Assembly (NCBI GenBank): GCA_021732005.1
Contig: JAKFVT010000010.1
Coordinates: 1-64,000 of the forward strand
Source: Mycobacterium sp.
GTDB lineage: Bacteria > Actinomycetota > Actinomycetes > Mycobacteriales > Mycobacteriaceae
Reading direction: 5' to 3'
DNA: 64,000 nt
Below the pieces are notes generated by a model. It was not told the DNA's origin. It saw only the letters and a list, made by a program, of their open reading frames with translations, and searched no databases. This document shows, piece after piece, positions 8,746 through 17,901 of this stretch. The stretch's first letter is position 1. Each line of letters begins with the position of its first letter. The position numbers were made by a program, and so were the translations under genes.

Positions 8746-8773
8746 AGAGTAACGAGACTCACAGTCTCGTTAC
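8746..8773 (-). promoter_or_regulatory. P450 promoter with overlapping 11-bp inverted-repeat operator
   Basis: The minus-strand -10 TACTCT lies at 8746-8751, six bases before the ATG. It overlaps a perfect palindrome at 8749-8773: GTAACGAGACT, a 3-base spacer (CAC), then AGTCTCGTTAC. This form is typical of TetR-family operators. No TetR gene is adjacent; the nearest regulator is the divergent GntR gene 80 bases away. Confidence 0.82.
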
Positions 8774-8852
8774 CTGAGATTGCACGAGATACCCGCAAGT
8801 AACCAGGAAGATAGCGACGAGTGCACGTCTGCTGGACGCCCCGGAGAGGGAA

Positions 8853-9518
8853 ATGCCCAAACGCTATGGGGTGAAAGAGAAAGACCTAGTCGTCGCCCAC
8901 ATCCTCGACATGCTGCTCACCGGGCGGCTGCGGTCGGGAGATCGCGTGGACCGCAACCAGATCACCGCAGCCCTAGGGCTGAGCCGGGTGCCCGTCCAGG
9001 AAGCCCTCAACCAACTCGAACACGACGGCATCCTGGAGTCGCGCTATCACCGCGGCGCGTTCGTCCACCGCTTCGATGCCGACGTTCTGCGCGAACACCA
9101 CGAAGTGCACGGCTTACTGACCGGCGCGGCGGCCGCGCGAGCCGCCGCGAACCCCCGGCCCGACGTACTCGGCCGACTCGCCGAGCCGATGGCCGTCATG
9201 CGCGCCTCATCCGACTCGCGCGCCTTCCTCAACGCGGCCGACCTCTTCAGAAACATCGTCCTCGACGAATACGCCGGCCCGCGACTCAGCGCGGGCATTC
9301 GGGCATCGCGCGGGTTCATGCCCCACGAATTCTGGGCCACCTACCCGGACACGGTGAACCAGCTCCTGCCGCTCGCCGAAGCCGAACACTCCGCGATCCA
9401 CCGCCGCAGTCCGTCGGCCGCGCGGCAGGCGTGCCTGGACCGCACCGACCTGATGGCCGACGTACTGGTCGGGGAACTGCACCGCCGTGGAGTGCTCATC
9501 GACTTGGATTCCGTCTGA
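8853..9518 (+). CDS. GntR-family transcriptional regulator (Rv0043c homologue)
   Basis: A 221-residue GntR regulator of the FadR/FCD type. The winged helix spans about residues 8-70 ([24 protein letters not shown] ... [21 protein letters not shown]). The C-terminal helical ligand domain carries Asp, His and Arg residues typical of metal- or carboxylate-binding FCD domains ([18 protein letters not shown]). The ribosome site GGAGAGGG precedes the ATG by four bases. It stands divergent to the P450 gene and 44 bases upstream of the fused ABC transporter on the same strand. It could control either; neither operator type is proven. Confidence 0.9.
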   Translation: MPKRYGVKEKDLVVAHILDMLLTGRLRSGDRVDRNQITAALGLSRVPVQEALNQLEHDGILESRYHRGAFVHRFDADVLREHHEVHGLLTGAAAARAAANPRPDVLGRLAEPMAVMRASSDSRAFLNAADLFRNIVLDEYAGPRLSAGIRASRGFMPHEFWATYPDTVNQLLPLAEAEHSAIHRRSPSAARQACLDRTDLMADVLVGELHRRGVLIDLDSV

Positions 9519-9549
9519 TCGCAAGGCGCGACGGGATTGCCGCGGGCAG

Positions 9550-9555
9550 TACCTT
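9550..9555 (+). promoter_or_regulatory. -10 element of the ABC transporter operon
   Basis: TACCTT is seven bases before the second of two adjacent ATG codons (9563), which favours that codon as the start of a leaderless message. Confidence 0.5.
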
Positions 9556-9562
9556 GCTAATG

Positions 9563-11356
9563 ATGGCTGAACACTCCGACCGGACACCGCGGGCCGGCAT
9601 ACGCCTGGCAGCACTGCTCTCGGTCCTGTTGATGCTCGCCGGTCTGGTGGCCGCCGCGCCGGCGGGTGCTGACCAGTGCGCACCGCCGGGCGTCGGGTCG
9701 GCCAGCGCGCTGCCGACGAACCTCGCCGCCGCGGCCAAGGGACCGGACGAAGACAAATACACCACCGCCACAGTGCAGCCGTTGACGTCGGTCAACCGTG
9801 ACGCGCTCGGACTGATCACGCCGGGCACGCTGACGGTCGGCACGCTGTCGGATGCCCCGCCGAGCATCTGCATCGACTCGAAAGGACAGTTCACCGGGTT
9901 CGACAACGAACTGCTGCGGGCGATCGCCGACAAGCTCGGCCTGAAAATCTCGTTCGTCGGCACCGAGTTCTCCGGTCTGCTCGCCCAAGTGGCCGCCCGC
10001 CGCTTCGACGTCGGGTCGTCGTCGATCACCACGACCGACGCGCGCCGGCGCACCGTGGGTTTCACCAACGGCTATGACTTCGGCTATTTCTCCCTCGTGG
10101 TGCCGTCCGGCTCGCCGATCACCGGGTTTCAACAACTCGGGCCGGGCCAGCGAATCGGCGTGGTGCAGGGCACCGTTCAAGAGGCCTACCTCGTCGACAC
10201 GCTGCACCTGGAACCGGTGAAGTTTCCGGACTACAACACCGTCTACGCCAGCCTCAAGACCCGCCAGATCGACGCGTGGGTGGCGCCCTCGCAGCAGGCG
10301 GTCGGCACGGTCAAGCCCGGCGATCCGGCCCAGATCGTCGAAAACACCTTCAGCTTGGACAATTTCGTCGCCTACGCGGTCGCCAACGAGAACAAGCCGC
10401 TGATCGACGCGCTCAACTCCGGCCTGGACGCCGTGATCGCCGACGGCACGTGGTCGAAGCTGTACGCGGAGTGGGTGCCGCGGGCATTGCCGCCGGGTTG
10501 GAAGCCGGGCTCGAAAGCCGCGCCGGTTCCGCAGCTGCCCGACTTCGCCGCGATCGCCGCCGCGCACGAGAAACCCACGTCCGCCGCGGCAGCACCGAAA
10601 TCGGTGCTGACCCAGCTGCGGGAGTCGTTCCTGGACTGGGACCTCTACAAGAAAGCCATCCCGGACCTGTTGACCACCGGGTTGCCCAACACGTTGATCC
10701 TGACGATCTGCGCCAGCGTGATCGGACTGCTGCTCGGCATGGTGCTCGCCGTGGCCGGGATCTCCCGGTCGCGATGGCTGCGCTGGCCGGCCCGGGTCTA
10801 CACCGACATATTCCGCGGGCTGCCCGAGGTGGTGATCATCCTGCTGATCGGCCTGGGCATCGGGCCTGTCGTCGGCGGCGTCACCGGCAACAACCCCTTC
10901 CCGCTCGGCATCGCCGCGCTCGGGCTGATGGCCGCGGCCTACATCGGCGAGATCTTCCGCTCCGGCATCCAGAGTGTGGACGCCGGGCAGCTCGAGGCGT
11001 CCCGCGCGCTCGGGTTCAGCTACTCGTCCTCGATGCGGTTGGTGGTGGTTCCGCAGGGCATCCGCCGAGTGCTGCCCGCCCTGGTGAACCAGTTCATCTC
11101 GCTGCTCAAAGCGTCGTCGCTGGTGTACTTCCTGGGTTTGGTCGCCAGCCAGCGCGAGCTGTTCCAAGTGGGCCGCGATCTCAACGCCCAGACCGGCAAC
11201 CTGTCGCCGTTGGTGGCGGCCGGCCTGTTCTACCTGCTGCTGACGATCCCGTTGACGCACCTGGTGAACTACATCGACGCCCGGCTGCGCCGCGGCCGAA
11301 CGCAACCCGACGACGATCCGCTGGCACCGAGCACAACGAGCCAGGAGATGGTGTGA
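9563..11356 (+). CDS. Polar amino-acid ABC transporter, fused binding protein and permease
   Basis: A 597-residue fusion. Residues 1-36 look like a signal peptide or signal anchor. Residues about 95-310 form a family-3 solute-binding domain (LTVGTLSDAPPSICI, FTGFDNELLRAIADKLGL, IGVVQGTVQEAYLV). An Ala/Pro-rich linker leads to a permease at about 365-580 with the EAA loop (EIFRSGIQSVDAGQLEASRALGFS). Polar amino acids, perhaps glutamine or glutamate, are the likely cargo, by family only. Fusion keeps the receptor tethered to the pore in a 1:1 ratio. The long open frame upstream (from 8780) is a shadow of the GntR gene. The stop overlaps the ATPase start (TGATG), so the two are translationally coupled. 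Confidence 0.9.
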   Translation: MAEHSDRTPRAGIRLAALLSVLLMLAGLVAAAPAGADQCAPPGVGSASALPTNLAAAAKGPDEDKYTTATVQPLTSVNRDALGLITPGTLTVGTLSDAPPSICIDSKGQFTGFDNELLRAIADKLGLKISFVGTEFSGLLAQVAARRFDVGSSSITTTDARRRTVGFTNGYDFGYFSLVVPSGSPITGFQQLGPGQRIGVVQGTVQEAYLVDTLHLEPVKFPDYNTVYASLKTRQIDAWVAPSQQAVGTVKPGDPAQIVENTFSLDNFVAYAVANENKPLIDALNSGLDAVIADGTWSKLYAEWVPRALPPGWKPGSKAAPVPQLPDFAAIAAAHEKPTSAAAAPKSVLTQLRESFLDWDLYKKAIPDLLTTGLPNTLILTICASVIGLLLGMVLAVAGISRSRWLRWPARVYTDIFRGLPEVVIILLIGLGIGPVVGGVTGNNPFPLGIAALGLMAAAYIGEIFRSGIQSVDAGQLEASRALGFSYSSSMRLVVVPQGIRRVLPALVNQFISLLKASSLVYFLGLVASQRELFQVGRDLNAQTGNLSPLVAAGLFYLLLTIPLTHLVNYIDARLRRGRTQPDDDPLAPSTTSQEMV

Positions 11357-12096
11357 TGGCTCCGCTTCCTGAACCGGTTTCGTTGGCCTGCAAGGACATT
11401 CACCTCGCCTTCGGCACCAACAAGGTGTTGCGAGGCGTGGACCTCGACGTGCCCGCCGGCGCCACGACGGCGGTCATCGGCCCGTCGGGTTCAGGCAAAT
11501 CCACCCTGCTGCGCACGCTCAACCGGCTCTACGAGCCCGACCGCGGGGACATCCTGCTCGACGGCAAGTCGGTGCTGCACGACGATCCCGACGCGCTGCG
11601 CCAGCGGATCGGCATGGTGTTCCAGCAGTTCAACCTGTTCCCGCATCGCAGTGTGGTGGACAACGTCGCGCTGGGGCCACGCAAACTCAAGCGGCTGTCG
11701 GCCGACGAGTCCCGTGAGCTGGCGCTCGCCCAGCTGGACCGGGTCGGTTTGAAGCACAAAGCCGAGGTGCGGCCGGCCACGCTGTCCGGTGGTCAGCAGC
11801 AGCGGGTCGCGATCGCGCGGGCGCTGGCAATGGCGCCGCAGGTGATGTTCTTCGACGAGGCCACCTCGGCGCTCGACCCCGAACTGGTCAAGGGAATCCT
11901 GGCGCTGATCGCCGAGCTGGGTTCGGACGGGATGACCATGGTCGTGGTCACCCACGAGATGGGGTTCGCCCAGTCGACGGCGGACTCGGTGGTCTTCATG
12001 GACTACGGCCAGGTGATCGAATCCGGGCCGCCCGATCAGATCTTCAGCGCCGCCGAGACCGAGCGTCTGCAGCGTTTCCTGTCGCAAGTTCTCTAA
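11356..12096 (+). CDS. ABC transporter ATPase, polar amino-acid (GlnQ) type
   Basis: A 246-residue nucleotide-binding subunit. Walker A is GPSGSGKST, the Q-loop is MVFQQFNLFPH, the signature is LSGGQQQRVAIARAL, Walker B is VMFFDEATSALDP and the switch His is in VTHEMGFA. These forms are typical of GlnQ/HisP-type ATPases, which energise import of polar amino acids. It shares one base with the stop of the fused receptor-permease, so together they make a complete two-gene importer. No further permease gene is present, consistent with a homodimeric fused permease. Confidence 0.93.
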   Translation: MAPLPEPVSLACKDIHLAFGTNKVLRGVDLDVPAGATTAVIGPSGSGKSTLLRTLNRLYEPDRGDILLDGKSVLHDDPDALRQRIGMVFQQFNLFPHRSVVDNVALGPRKLKRLSADESRELALAQLDRVGLKHKAEVRPATLSGGQQQRVAIARALAMAPQVMFFDEATSALDPELVKGILALIAELGSDGMTMVVVTHEMGFAQSTADSVVFMDYGQVIESGPPDQIFSAAETERLQRFLSQVL

Positions 12097-12109
12097 CTGT
12101 TGCGTGTAA

Positions 12110-12151
12110 AACCGCATATCGCGCGGTTGACAACCTCGGACAGGTTAGACT
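12110..12151 (+). promoter_or_regulatory. marR promoter region with possible operator or terminator hairpin
   Basis: AACCGC (12110-12115) and GCGGTT (12123-12128) form an inverted repeat. TAGACT (12146-12151) ends eight bases before the ATG at 12160. A TTGACA at 12127-12132 looks like a -35 but is only 13 bases from the -10. The inverted repeat could end the ABC operon or be a MarR autoregulatory site. Confidence 0.4.
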
Positions 12152-12159
12152 AGCGAACT

Positions 12160-12618
12160 ATGATTGAGGCCGAGCCGCAGGTCACTGACCTGTCCGGGGA
12201 CCTGCAGCGGGTCCTGTCGAAGCTCTTTTCGGTCTTGCGCCGCGCCGACACCAAGTCGACCACCGCCGGAGCCGACCTCACCCTCGCACAGCTGTCCATC
12301 CTGCTGACCCTGCTGGATCAGGGTCCGATCCGGATGACCGAGCTGGCCGCACGCGAGCGGGTGCGCACCCCGACCACCACCGTGGCTATCCGCCGGCTGG
12401 AAAAACTCGGGCTGGTCAAGCGGTCGCGTGACCCCTCGGACCTGCGGGCAGTTCTCGTCGAGGTCACGCCGCAGGGGCTGGTGCAGCACCGAGAAGCGCT
12501 GGCGGTCCGGCGGGCGAACCTGGCCGCGTTGCTCTCGAAGCTGAGCGACGAGGAACGCGAGACGTTGGCCAAGGCGCTGCGACCGCTGGAGCGGTTGGCC
12601 GACCAGGCGCAGAGCTGA
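12160..12618 (+). CDS. MarR-family transcriptional regulator (Rv0042c homologue)
   Basis: A 152-residue MarR regulator. The winged helix spans about residues 40-105 (LTLAQLSILLTLLDQGPIRMTELAARERVRTPTTT, then RRLEKLGLVKRSRDPSDLRAVLVEVTPQG with the DxR wing). Terminal helices form the dimer. Family members usually repress their own and neighbouring genes and respond to phenolic or oxidative signals; the ligand is unknown. It is convergent with glucosylglycerate hydrolase and seven bases from it, so its targets are more likely upstream or elsewhere. Confidence 0.92.
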   Translation: MIEAEPQVTDLSGDLQRVLSKLFSVLRRADTKSTTAGADLTLAQLSILLTLLDQGPIRMTELAARERVRTPTTTVAIRRLEKLGLVKRSRDPSDLRAVLVEVTPQGLVQHREALAVRRANLAALLSKLSDEERETLAKALRPLERLADQAQS

Positions 12619-12624
12619 GCTGAG

Positions 12625-13965
12625 CTATCCCAGCCAGTCGAGGACCGCGGCCGCGGTCCAGGACTGTTGCATGCTGCCCAGCGGCTCGCCGGTGAACGGT
12701 TCGTAGTACTCGGCGAAGGTGCCGTCGCTGGCCTGCCGTAGACCTTCCTGCCGGAGCAACAACGACCGCTCCGACCATCCGCGGCGCGCGAACGCCCACG
12801 AGAACAGCCACGTCAACACCGGCCAGACCGGCCCGCGCCAATACTCGCGAGACCGAAAGTCCTTGGACACCGGCGACGTCGACGGGATCACCGCGTACCG
12901 CAGGTCCGGGTGCCCGCAGAACCGGGGGCCCTCCAGGACGCGCAGCAACGCCCGTTCCCGGTCGTGCGGCAGCCCGCCGCACAGCAGCGGCGCGAACTGC
13001 GCGGCGGTCTCCGTCGCAATCCACTTGTCCGATCTCACGTCGAAATCGCGTGCGGCGCCGGTCCTTTGGTCGGTGGTCTCGACGACGCCGGTCCGGAACC
13101 GCTCGGCCCACGAATACAGGTCGCGGACGTCGGCGTTGGGCCGCTTGTAGTCCTCGCCGATATTGGCCAGCACATCGCAGGCGACCGCGAAAATCGCTGA
13201 GACGAAGACGTCTTCGACGGCGAAGCTCATCACCTTCGGCAGCAGATCGTCGTCGTAGCGGACCGACTTCATCTCCTCGAGCAGCCACAGGTACCGGTCG
13301 TACTCGGTGTCCGACGGGCGCTGGCTGGCATCGGTGACGATGTGCGTGTCCTCGCGCTGATACTCCGGGAGGTTCCCGGGAATCACGTTGGCGTAGGCGG
13401 AGTCCCAGCGCGGCGAGTTGTCCATCCCGGACTCCCAGCCGTGATAAAGCGTGACGCGACCGTGCTCGTTCTGATCGCGAGCCTCGGCCAGCCAGCGGTG
13501 CCAGCGCACCAGGTCCGGCCACCGGCGGTCCAGAAACGACTCGGCGACGGCACGGGTGGAACGGCCCCTGGTGCGGGCGCGGTCCAGAATGCGTTGCACC
13601 GCAATGGCATGTACCGGCGGTTGGGTGATCCCCGAGGTGTGCCGGGTGCGCGGGGCGTGCGCCGCCAATGCCGACGTAGCCCAGCGGGCCGGGCCGGGGA
13701 AGTATCCGTCGACGCCGTTGGCGAACACGATGTGCGGGATCATCCCGTTGGTCCACTGCGCGGACAGCAGGGTGTCCAGCTCGACGACCGCGCGCTCGAC
13801 ACTCAGCGGAGCCAAGCCGACCGCGACGAATGCGGCGTCCCAACTCCACATGTGCGGGTACAGCAGCGGCGCCGCGGAGGTCATCACACCCAGGTCGTTA
13901 CCGCGCAGAAGGTAGGCCGCGCGGGCCGCCAACTGTGTCGGGCCGAAGCTCGGGTCGTATGCCAC
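12625..13965 (-). CDS. ggh: Glucosylglycerate hydrolase (GH63)
   Basis: A 446-residue GH63 glycosidase that hydrolyses glucosylglycerate (and mannosylglycerate in the characterised enzyme) to sugar and glycerate in the cytoplasm, mobilising the osmolyte stored under nitrogen limitation. It matches in length and motifs the M. hassiacum enzyme I recall. The catalytic acid Asp182 lies in GWESGMDNSPRWD and the base Glu419 in FAEYYEPF, at the same residue numbers as in that enzyme. Other conserved blocks are YPHMWSWDAAFVA and EYWRGPVWP. The start is the GTG at 13965, 53 bases from the divergent SDR gene. No signal peptide is present. Confidence 0.92.
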   Translation of the reverse strand: MAYDPSFGPTQLAARAAYLLRGNDLGVMTSAAPLLYPHMWSWDAAFVAVGLAPLSVERAVVELDTLLSAQWTNGMIPHIVFANGVDGYFPGPARWATSALAAHAPRTRHTSGITQPPVHAIAVQRILDRARTRGRSTRAVAESFLDRRWPDLVRWHRWLAEARDQNEHGRVTLYHGWESGMDNSPRWDSAYANVIPGNLPEYQREDTHIVTDASQRPSDTEYDRYLWLLEEMKSVRYDDDLLPKVMSFAVEDVFVSAIFAVACDVLANIGEDYKRPNADVRDLYSWAERFRTGVVETTDQRTGAARDFDVRSDKWIATETAAQFAPLLCGGLPHDRERALLRVLEGPRFCGHPDLRYAVIPSTSPVSKDFRSREYWRGPVWPVLTWLFSWAFARRGWSERSLLLRQEGLRQASDGTFAEYYEPFTGEPLGSMQQSWTAAAVLDWLG

Positions 13966-14005
13966 GCGTTCATTCTGCGGCGCGAACCTGCGAAACGCAG
14001 ATCGG

Positions 14006-14011
14006 TAGGGT
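14006..14011 (+). promoter_or_regulatory. -10 element, leaderless promoter of the SDR gene
   Basis: TAGGGT ends seven bases before the ATG at 14019. Confidence 0.5.
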
Positions 14012-14018
14012 CAGTGAA

Positions 14019-14726
14019 ATGACGATCGGTGGGCAGGAGCGAAGCGACCCGGGTAAGAAAACAGCTTTGATCACCGGCGCCAGTGGCGGGATCGGATCGG
14101 CGATCGCCGATGCGCTGGCCCCCACCCACACCCTGCTGCTGGCGGGACGGCCGTCCGATCGTTTGGACGCCGTCGCCGCCCGTCTCGGTGCCACCACCTG
14201 GCCGTTGGACCTCACCGATCCCGACGGGATCGAGGCCGCCGCCGAGCCGCTCGTCGAATTGGACGTGCTGGTCCACAACGCCGGCGTCGCATACCCGGGA
14301 CGGTTCGACGACTCGACGCCCGAGCAGTGGCGGGCCTGCTTCGAGGTCAACGTGACCGGCGCCGTCGCCCTCACCCAGGCGTTGCTCCCGGCGCTGCGCG
14401 CGGCCCGCGGGCACGTCGTCTTCATCAACTCCGGCGCCGGGCTGAACGCCTCACCTGGGCTGGCCGCCTACTCGGCGAGCAAGTTCGCCCAGCGGGCGTT
14501 CGCCGATTCGCTACGCGCCGACGTCCCCGAGTTGCGGGTCACCAGCGTGCACCCCGGCCGGGTCGACACCGAGATGCAGCAGGAATTGGTCGCCTACGAA
14601 GGCGGGCGGTACGACCCGGCGAGATTCCTCAAGCCGGAGACCGTCGCGCGAATCGTCGCCGACGTGATCGCCAGCCCGCCAGACGCGCACACGCATCAGG
14701 TGGTGGTCCGGCCCCGCGGACAGTGA
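14019..14726 (+). CDS. Short-chain dehydrogenase/reductase
   Basis: A 235-residue classical SDR. The cofactor motif is TALITGASGGIGSAIA, the NAG motif is LVHNAGVAY, the catalytic Ser is in FINSGAG, and the YxxxK motif is YSASKFAQR. An acidic or basic discriminator for NAD or NADP cannot be read with certainty (LLAGRPSDRL suggests NADP). The substrate is unknown. Its first 12 residues before the fold are encoded by a short dispersed repeat (14031-14053), which appears to be an added N-terminal tail. The ATG is supported by a -10 element seven bases upstream. Its stop codon is followed at once by a 45-bp inverted-repeat element. Confidence 0.9.
   Translation: MTIGGQERSDPGKKTALITGASGGIGSAIADALAPTHTLLLAGRPSDRLDAVAARLGATTWPLDLTDPDGIEAAAEPLVELDVLVHNAGVAYPGRFDDSTPEQWRACFEVNVTGAVALTQALLPALRAARGHVVFINSGAGLNASPGLAAYSASKFAQRAFADSLRADVPELRVTSVHPGRVDTEMQQELVAYEGGRYDPARFLKPETVARIVADVIASPPDAHTHQVVVRPRGQ
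14031..14053 (+). repeat. Short dispersed repeat inside the SDR N-terminus
   Basis: GGGCAGGAGCGAAGCGACCC plus three G bases. The same sequence with two or three changes lies inverted within leuS at 16292-16317. Here it encodes the GQERSDPG part of the N-terminal tail. Confidence 0.65.
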
Positions 14727-14771
14727 TTTGGGCGCGATTTCGTTCGCTCAGCGGCGGTTAGCGCGCCGAAA
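14727..14771 (-). repeat. 45-bp inverted-repeat element, copy 1
   Basis: Ends TTTGGGCGCG (14727-14736) and CGCGCCGAAA (14762-14771) are inverted copies with one mismatch. The core matches copy 2 at 22153-22197 in opposite orientation at 19 of 25 positions. It starts immediately after the SDR stop codon and ends three bases before the convergent leuS stop codon, so it may serve as a bidirectional terminator. Confidence 0.8.
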
Positions 14772-14774
14772 CCA

Positions 14775-17678
14775 CTAGACGACGAGGTTCACCAGCCGGC
14801 CCGGCACCACGATGACCTTCTTCGGGGTGGCACCGGCCAGGAAGGCCTGGACCTTCTCATCGGCGAGCGCGGCCGCTTCGAGGCCGGCCTTGTCGGCGTC
14901 CGCGGCAACAGTGATGCGTCCGCGGACCTTGCCGTTGACCTGCACCGGGTACTCGACGGTGTCGGTGACCAGGTACTGCGGATCGGCCACCGGAAAAGGT
15001 CCGTGGGCCAACGACTTCGAATGACCCAGCCGTTGCCACAGTTCCTCGGCCAGGTGCGGTGACAGCGGCGCAACCATCAACACCAGCGGCTCCAGCGCCG
15101 CCCGCGCAGTGACGCCCTCCTTGGTGAGGTGGTTGGTGTACTCGATCAGCTTGGCCGCGGCGGTGTTGTTGCGCAGGCCCGCGTAGTCCCCCGATACGCC
15201 CTCGATCGTGCGGTGCAACAGCCGCAGCGTTTCCTCGTCGAGCGCCTCATGCTCGGAAGCCCTTGTCTCACCGGTGGACTCGTCGACCACAAGCCGCCAC
15301 ACCCGCTGCAGGAAACGGTAGGCGCCGACGACGTCCTTGGTCGCCCAAGGCCGAGATGCCTCCAGCGGACCCATCGACATCTCGTACACCCGCAGCGTGT
15401 CCGCTCCGTAGCCGTCACAGATCTCGTCCGGGGAGATCGAGTTCTTCAGGCTCTTGCCGATCTTGCCGAACTCCTGGAACACCTCTATTTCGCCGTCGTC
15501 ACCGGACAGGAAGAACTTCCCGTCCCGCTCGACGACATCGGCGGCCGGCACGTAAGCACCTCGGGAGTCGGTGTAGGCGAACGCCTGGATGTAACCCTGG
15601 TTGACCAGGCGGCGGTACGGCTCGCGAGAGCTGACATGTCCGAGATCGTGCAGCACCTTGTGCCAGAACCGGCAGTACAGCAGGTGCAGCACCGCGTGCT
15701 CGACGCCGCCGACGTAGACGTCCACTCCCCCGGGATCGTCCGGGCCGTGCTCGGCCGGCCGCGGGCCCATCCAATATTGCTCGTTCTCCTTGGCGCAGAA
15801 CGTATCCGGGTTGTGCGGGTCCGCGTAGCGCAGCTCGTACCAGGAGCTGCCCGCCCACTGCGGCATCACGTTGGTGTCGCGGGTGTAGGTCTGCAGGCCG
15901 TCACCCAGATCCAGCTCGACGTGCACCCACTCGTCCGCCTTGTTCAGCGGCGGGGACGGCTCGCTGTCGGCGTCGTCCGGGTCGAACATCACCGGCGAGT
16001 AGTCGGCGATGTCGGGCAATTCCACCGGAAGTGCGGATTCGGGCAGCGGGTACGCCCGGCCGTCGGCGTCGTACACGATCGGGAACGGCTCGCCCCAGTA
16101 CCGCTGCCGCGCGAAAAGCCAGTCACGCAGTTTGTATTCGACGCGGGCGCGGGCGCGGCCGTCCGCCTCCAGCCGCTCGGTGATGGCGTTCTTGGCATCC
16201 TGGACGGTCAGGCCGTCGAGGTACTGCGAGTTCACCAACGCACCGTCACCGGAATACGCCGCCTCGGAGATGTCGCCGCCAGCTGTGTCATCCCCCGGTC
16301 GCTGCGCTCCTGCCCGCCGAATCACTTCGACGATCGGCAGGCCGAACTCTCCTGCGAACTCCCAGTCACGCTGGTCGTGCCCCGGCACCGCCATGATCGC
16401 GCCGGTGCCATAACCGACCAGGACGTAGTCGGCTATGAAGACCGGAACTTGTTGTCCGTCAGCCGGATTGGTCGCATACGTGCCGAGGAAGACGCCGGTC
16501 TTGGTCTTGTTCTCCTGGCGCTCCAGGTCGGACTTTGCCGCGATCGACCGCCGATACGCTGCCACCGCCGCGGCCGGGGTGTCGGCACCGTTGGTCCACC
16601 GCGGGTCCACCCCGTCGGGCCACTGCGCGGCGGCGAGCTGGTCGACCAGCTCGTGCTCGGGGGCCAGCACCAGGTAGGTCGCGCCGAACAGGGTGTCGGG
16701 CCGGGTGGTGAAGACCTCGATGTCCGTGCCGTCGGCGTCGAATAACACCGATGCTCCGGTGGATCGGCCGATCCAATTGCGCTGCATGGTCTTGACCTTC
16801 TCCGGCCAATCCAGCACCTCGAGGTCGTCGAGCAGCCGATCGGAGTAGGCGGTGATGCGCATCATCCACTGCCGCAACCGCTTCCGGAACACCGGGAAAT
16901 TGCCTCGCTCGCTGCGACCGTCGGGGGTGACCTCCTCGTTGGCCAGCACGGTGCCCAGCCCCGGGCACCAGTTCACCAGCGAATCGGCCAGATAGACCAG
17001 GCGGTAGCCGTCGACGACATCGGCTCGCTCACCCTTCGACAGGGTGGACCACTGCCGGCCGTCGTCGAGAGTGCGCGCGCCGGAGTCGAATTCGGCCACC
17101 AGATCGGCGATCGGGCGGGCCTTGTTCTGCTCGGCGTCGAACCAGGCGTTGTAGATCTGCAGGAAGATCCACTGGGTCCACTTGTAGAAGTCCACGTCGG
17201 TGGTGGAGAAACTGCGCCGCTGGTCGTGCCCAAGACCGAGTCTGCCCAGCTGGCGGCGGAAGTTGACGATATTGGCCTCGGTGCGGATCCGCGGATGGGT
17301 GCCGGTCTGGATCGCGTACTGCTCGGCGGGCAGGCCGAAGGCGTCGAAACCCAACGCGTGCAACACATTGCGTCCGGTCATCCGGAAGTAGCGCGCATAC
17401 ACATCGGTGGCGATGTAGCCCAGCGGATGCCCGACGTGCAGGCCCTCACCGGAGGGGTAGGGGAACATGTCCTGAACGAACATCTTGTCGTCGGGAACGG
17501 CCGAGCCGTCTGCGGGTGCCAGTGACCCGACCGGGTTCGGCACATTGAAGGTTCCCCACGACTGCCAGTTGTCCTGCCAGGTGCGCTCGATCCGTCCGGC
17601 CAGCTCGGCGGTGTAGCGGAACCGCGGGGTGTCGGCGTCTGCGCTGCCCTGCGGTGCGGCGGTCGGGGTTTCGGTCAC
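14775..17678 (-). CDS. leuS: Leucyl-tRNA synthetase
   Basis: A 967-residue class Ia synthetase that charges tRNA-Leu. The HIGH motif is HVGH (residues 81-84), followed by an editing (CP1) domain with [17 protein letters not shown]. The KMSKS equivalent is in [12 protein letters not shown]. The anticodon-binding and C-terminal domains end RLVNLVV. The start VTETPTAAP at GTG 17678 matches the known homologue start; the longer frame upstream overlaps the divergent mtc28 gene and is not real. A GTG two codons upstream is possible. Residues about 453-466 ([10 protein letters not shown] and flanks) are an extra segment relative to the M. tuberculosis protein I recall, and are encoded by a short dispersed repeat. 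Confidence 0.97.
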   Translation of the reverse strand: MTETPTAAPQGSADADTPRFRYTAELAGRIERTWQDNWQSWGTFNVPNPVGSLAPADGSAVPDDKMFVQDMFPYPSGEGLHVGHPLGYIATDVYARYFRMTGRNVLHALGFDAFGLPAEQYAIQTGTHPRIRTEANIVNFRRQLGRLGLGHDQRRSFSTTDVDFYKWTQWIFLQIYNAWFDAEQNKARPIADLVAEFDSGARTLDDGRQWSTLSKGERADVVDGYRLVYLADSLVNWCPGLGTVLANEEVTPDGRSERGNFPVFRKRLRQWMMRITAYSDRLLDDLEVLDWPEKVKTMQRNWIGRSTGASVLFDADGTDIEVFTTRPDTLFGATYLVLAPEHELVDQLAAAQWPDGVDPRWTNGADTPAAAVAAYRRSIAAKSDLERQENKTKTGVFLGTYATNPADGQQVPVFIADYVLVGYGTGAIMAVPGHDQRDWEFAGEFGLPIVEVIRRAGAQRPGDDTAGGDISEAAYSGDGALVNSQYLDGLTVQDAKNAITERLEADGRARARVEYKLRDWLFARQRYWGEPFPIVYDADGRAYPLPESALPVELPDIADYSPVMFDPDDADSEPSPPLNKADEWVHVELDLGDGLQTYTRDTNVMPQWAGSSWYELRYADPHNPDTFCAKENEQYWMGPRPAEHGPDDPGGVDVYVGGVEHAVLHLLYCRFWHKVLHDLGHVSSREPYRRLVNQGYIQAFAYTDSRGAYVPAADVVERDGKFFLSGDDGEIEVFQEFGKIGKSLKNSISPDEICDGYGADTLRVYEMSMGPLEASRPWATKDVVGAYRFLQRVWRLVVDESTGETRASEHEALDEETLRLLHRTIEGVSGDYAGLRNNTAAAKLIEYTNHLTKEGVTARAALEPLVLMVAPLSPHLAEELWQRLGHSKSLAHGPFPVADPQYLVTDTVEYPVQVNGKVRGRITVAADADKAGLEAAALADEKVQAFLAGATPKKVIVVPGRLVNLVV
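16292..16317 (-). repeat. Short dispersed repeat inserted in the leuS editing domain
   Basis: Read on the minus strand it is GCGGGCAGGAGCGCAGCGAC followed by CGGGG, nearly identical to 14031-14053. It adds residues RAGAQRPG between VEVIR and [11 protein letters not shown] in frame. Confidence 0.65.
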
Positions 17679-17839
17679 GAACACAGGGTATAAGGGCCGT
17701 TCACGGGTCCACCCCCGCGATAGCGCTGTGTGACCCCGGTCGCACCCTGTGCAACGGCCTGATCTCGGATGGATTGCAGTGCGGTCGACGGTTGGTTCCA
17801 GGTCTGTTCCAGCCCTATCCGCCCTACCCGGCAGGCCGA

Positions 17840-17876
17840 TACAGTCGGCCTCCTGACAAGGGGCCTCACCTGGCCC
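17840..17876 (+). promoter_or_regulatory. mtc28 promoter and leader hairpin
   Basis: TACAGT (17840-17845) is a fair -10 that would give a leader of about 50 bases. GGGCC (17861-17865) and GGCCC (17872-17876) form a small hairpin in that leader. The rest of the 223-base gap to leuS shows nothing else clear. Confidence 0.4.
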
Positions 17877-17901
17877 AACCGTGTCGAAAAGGACAGCTGC
17901 G

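Noticed and set aside
8780..9562. Long in-frame extension upstream of the fused ABC receptor
   Set aside because: It is a shadow of the GntR gene, Arg/Pro-rich and not family-like; the signal peptide starts at the ATG pair near 9560.
12127..12151. Classical -35/-10 pair TTGACA ... TAGACT for marR
   Set aside because: The spacer is only 13 bases; the -10 alone with a leaderless start is the better reading.
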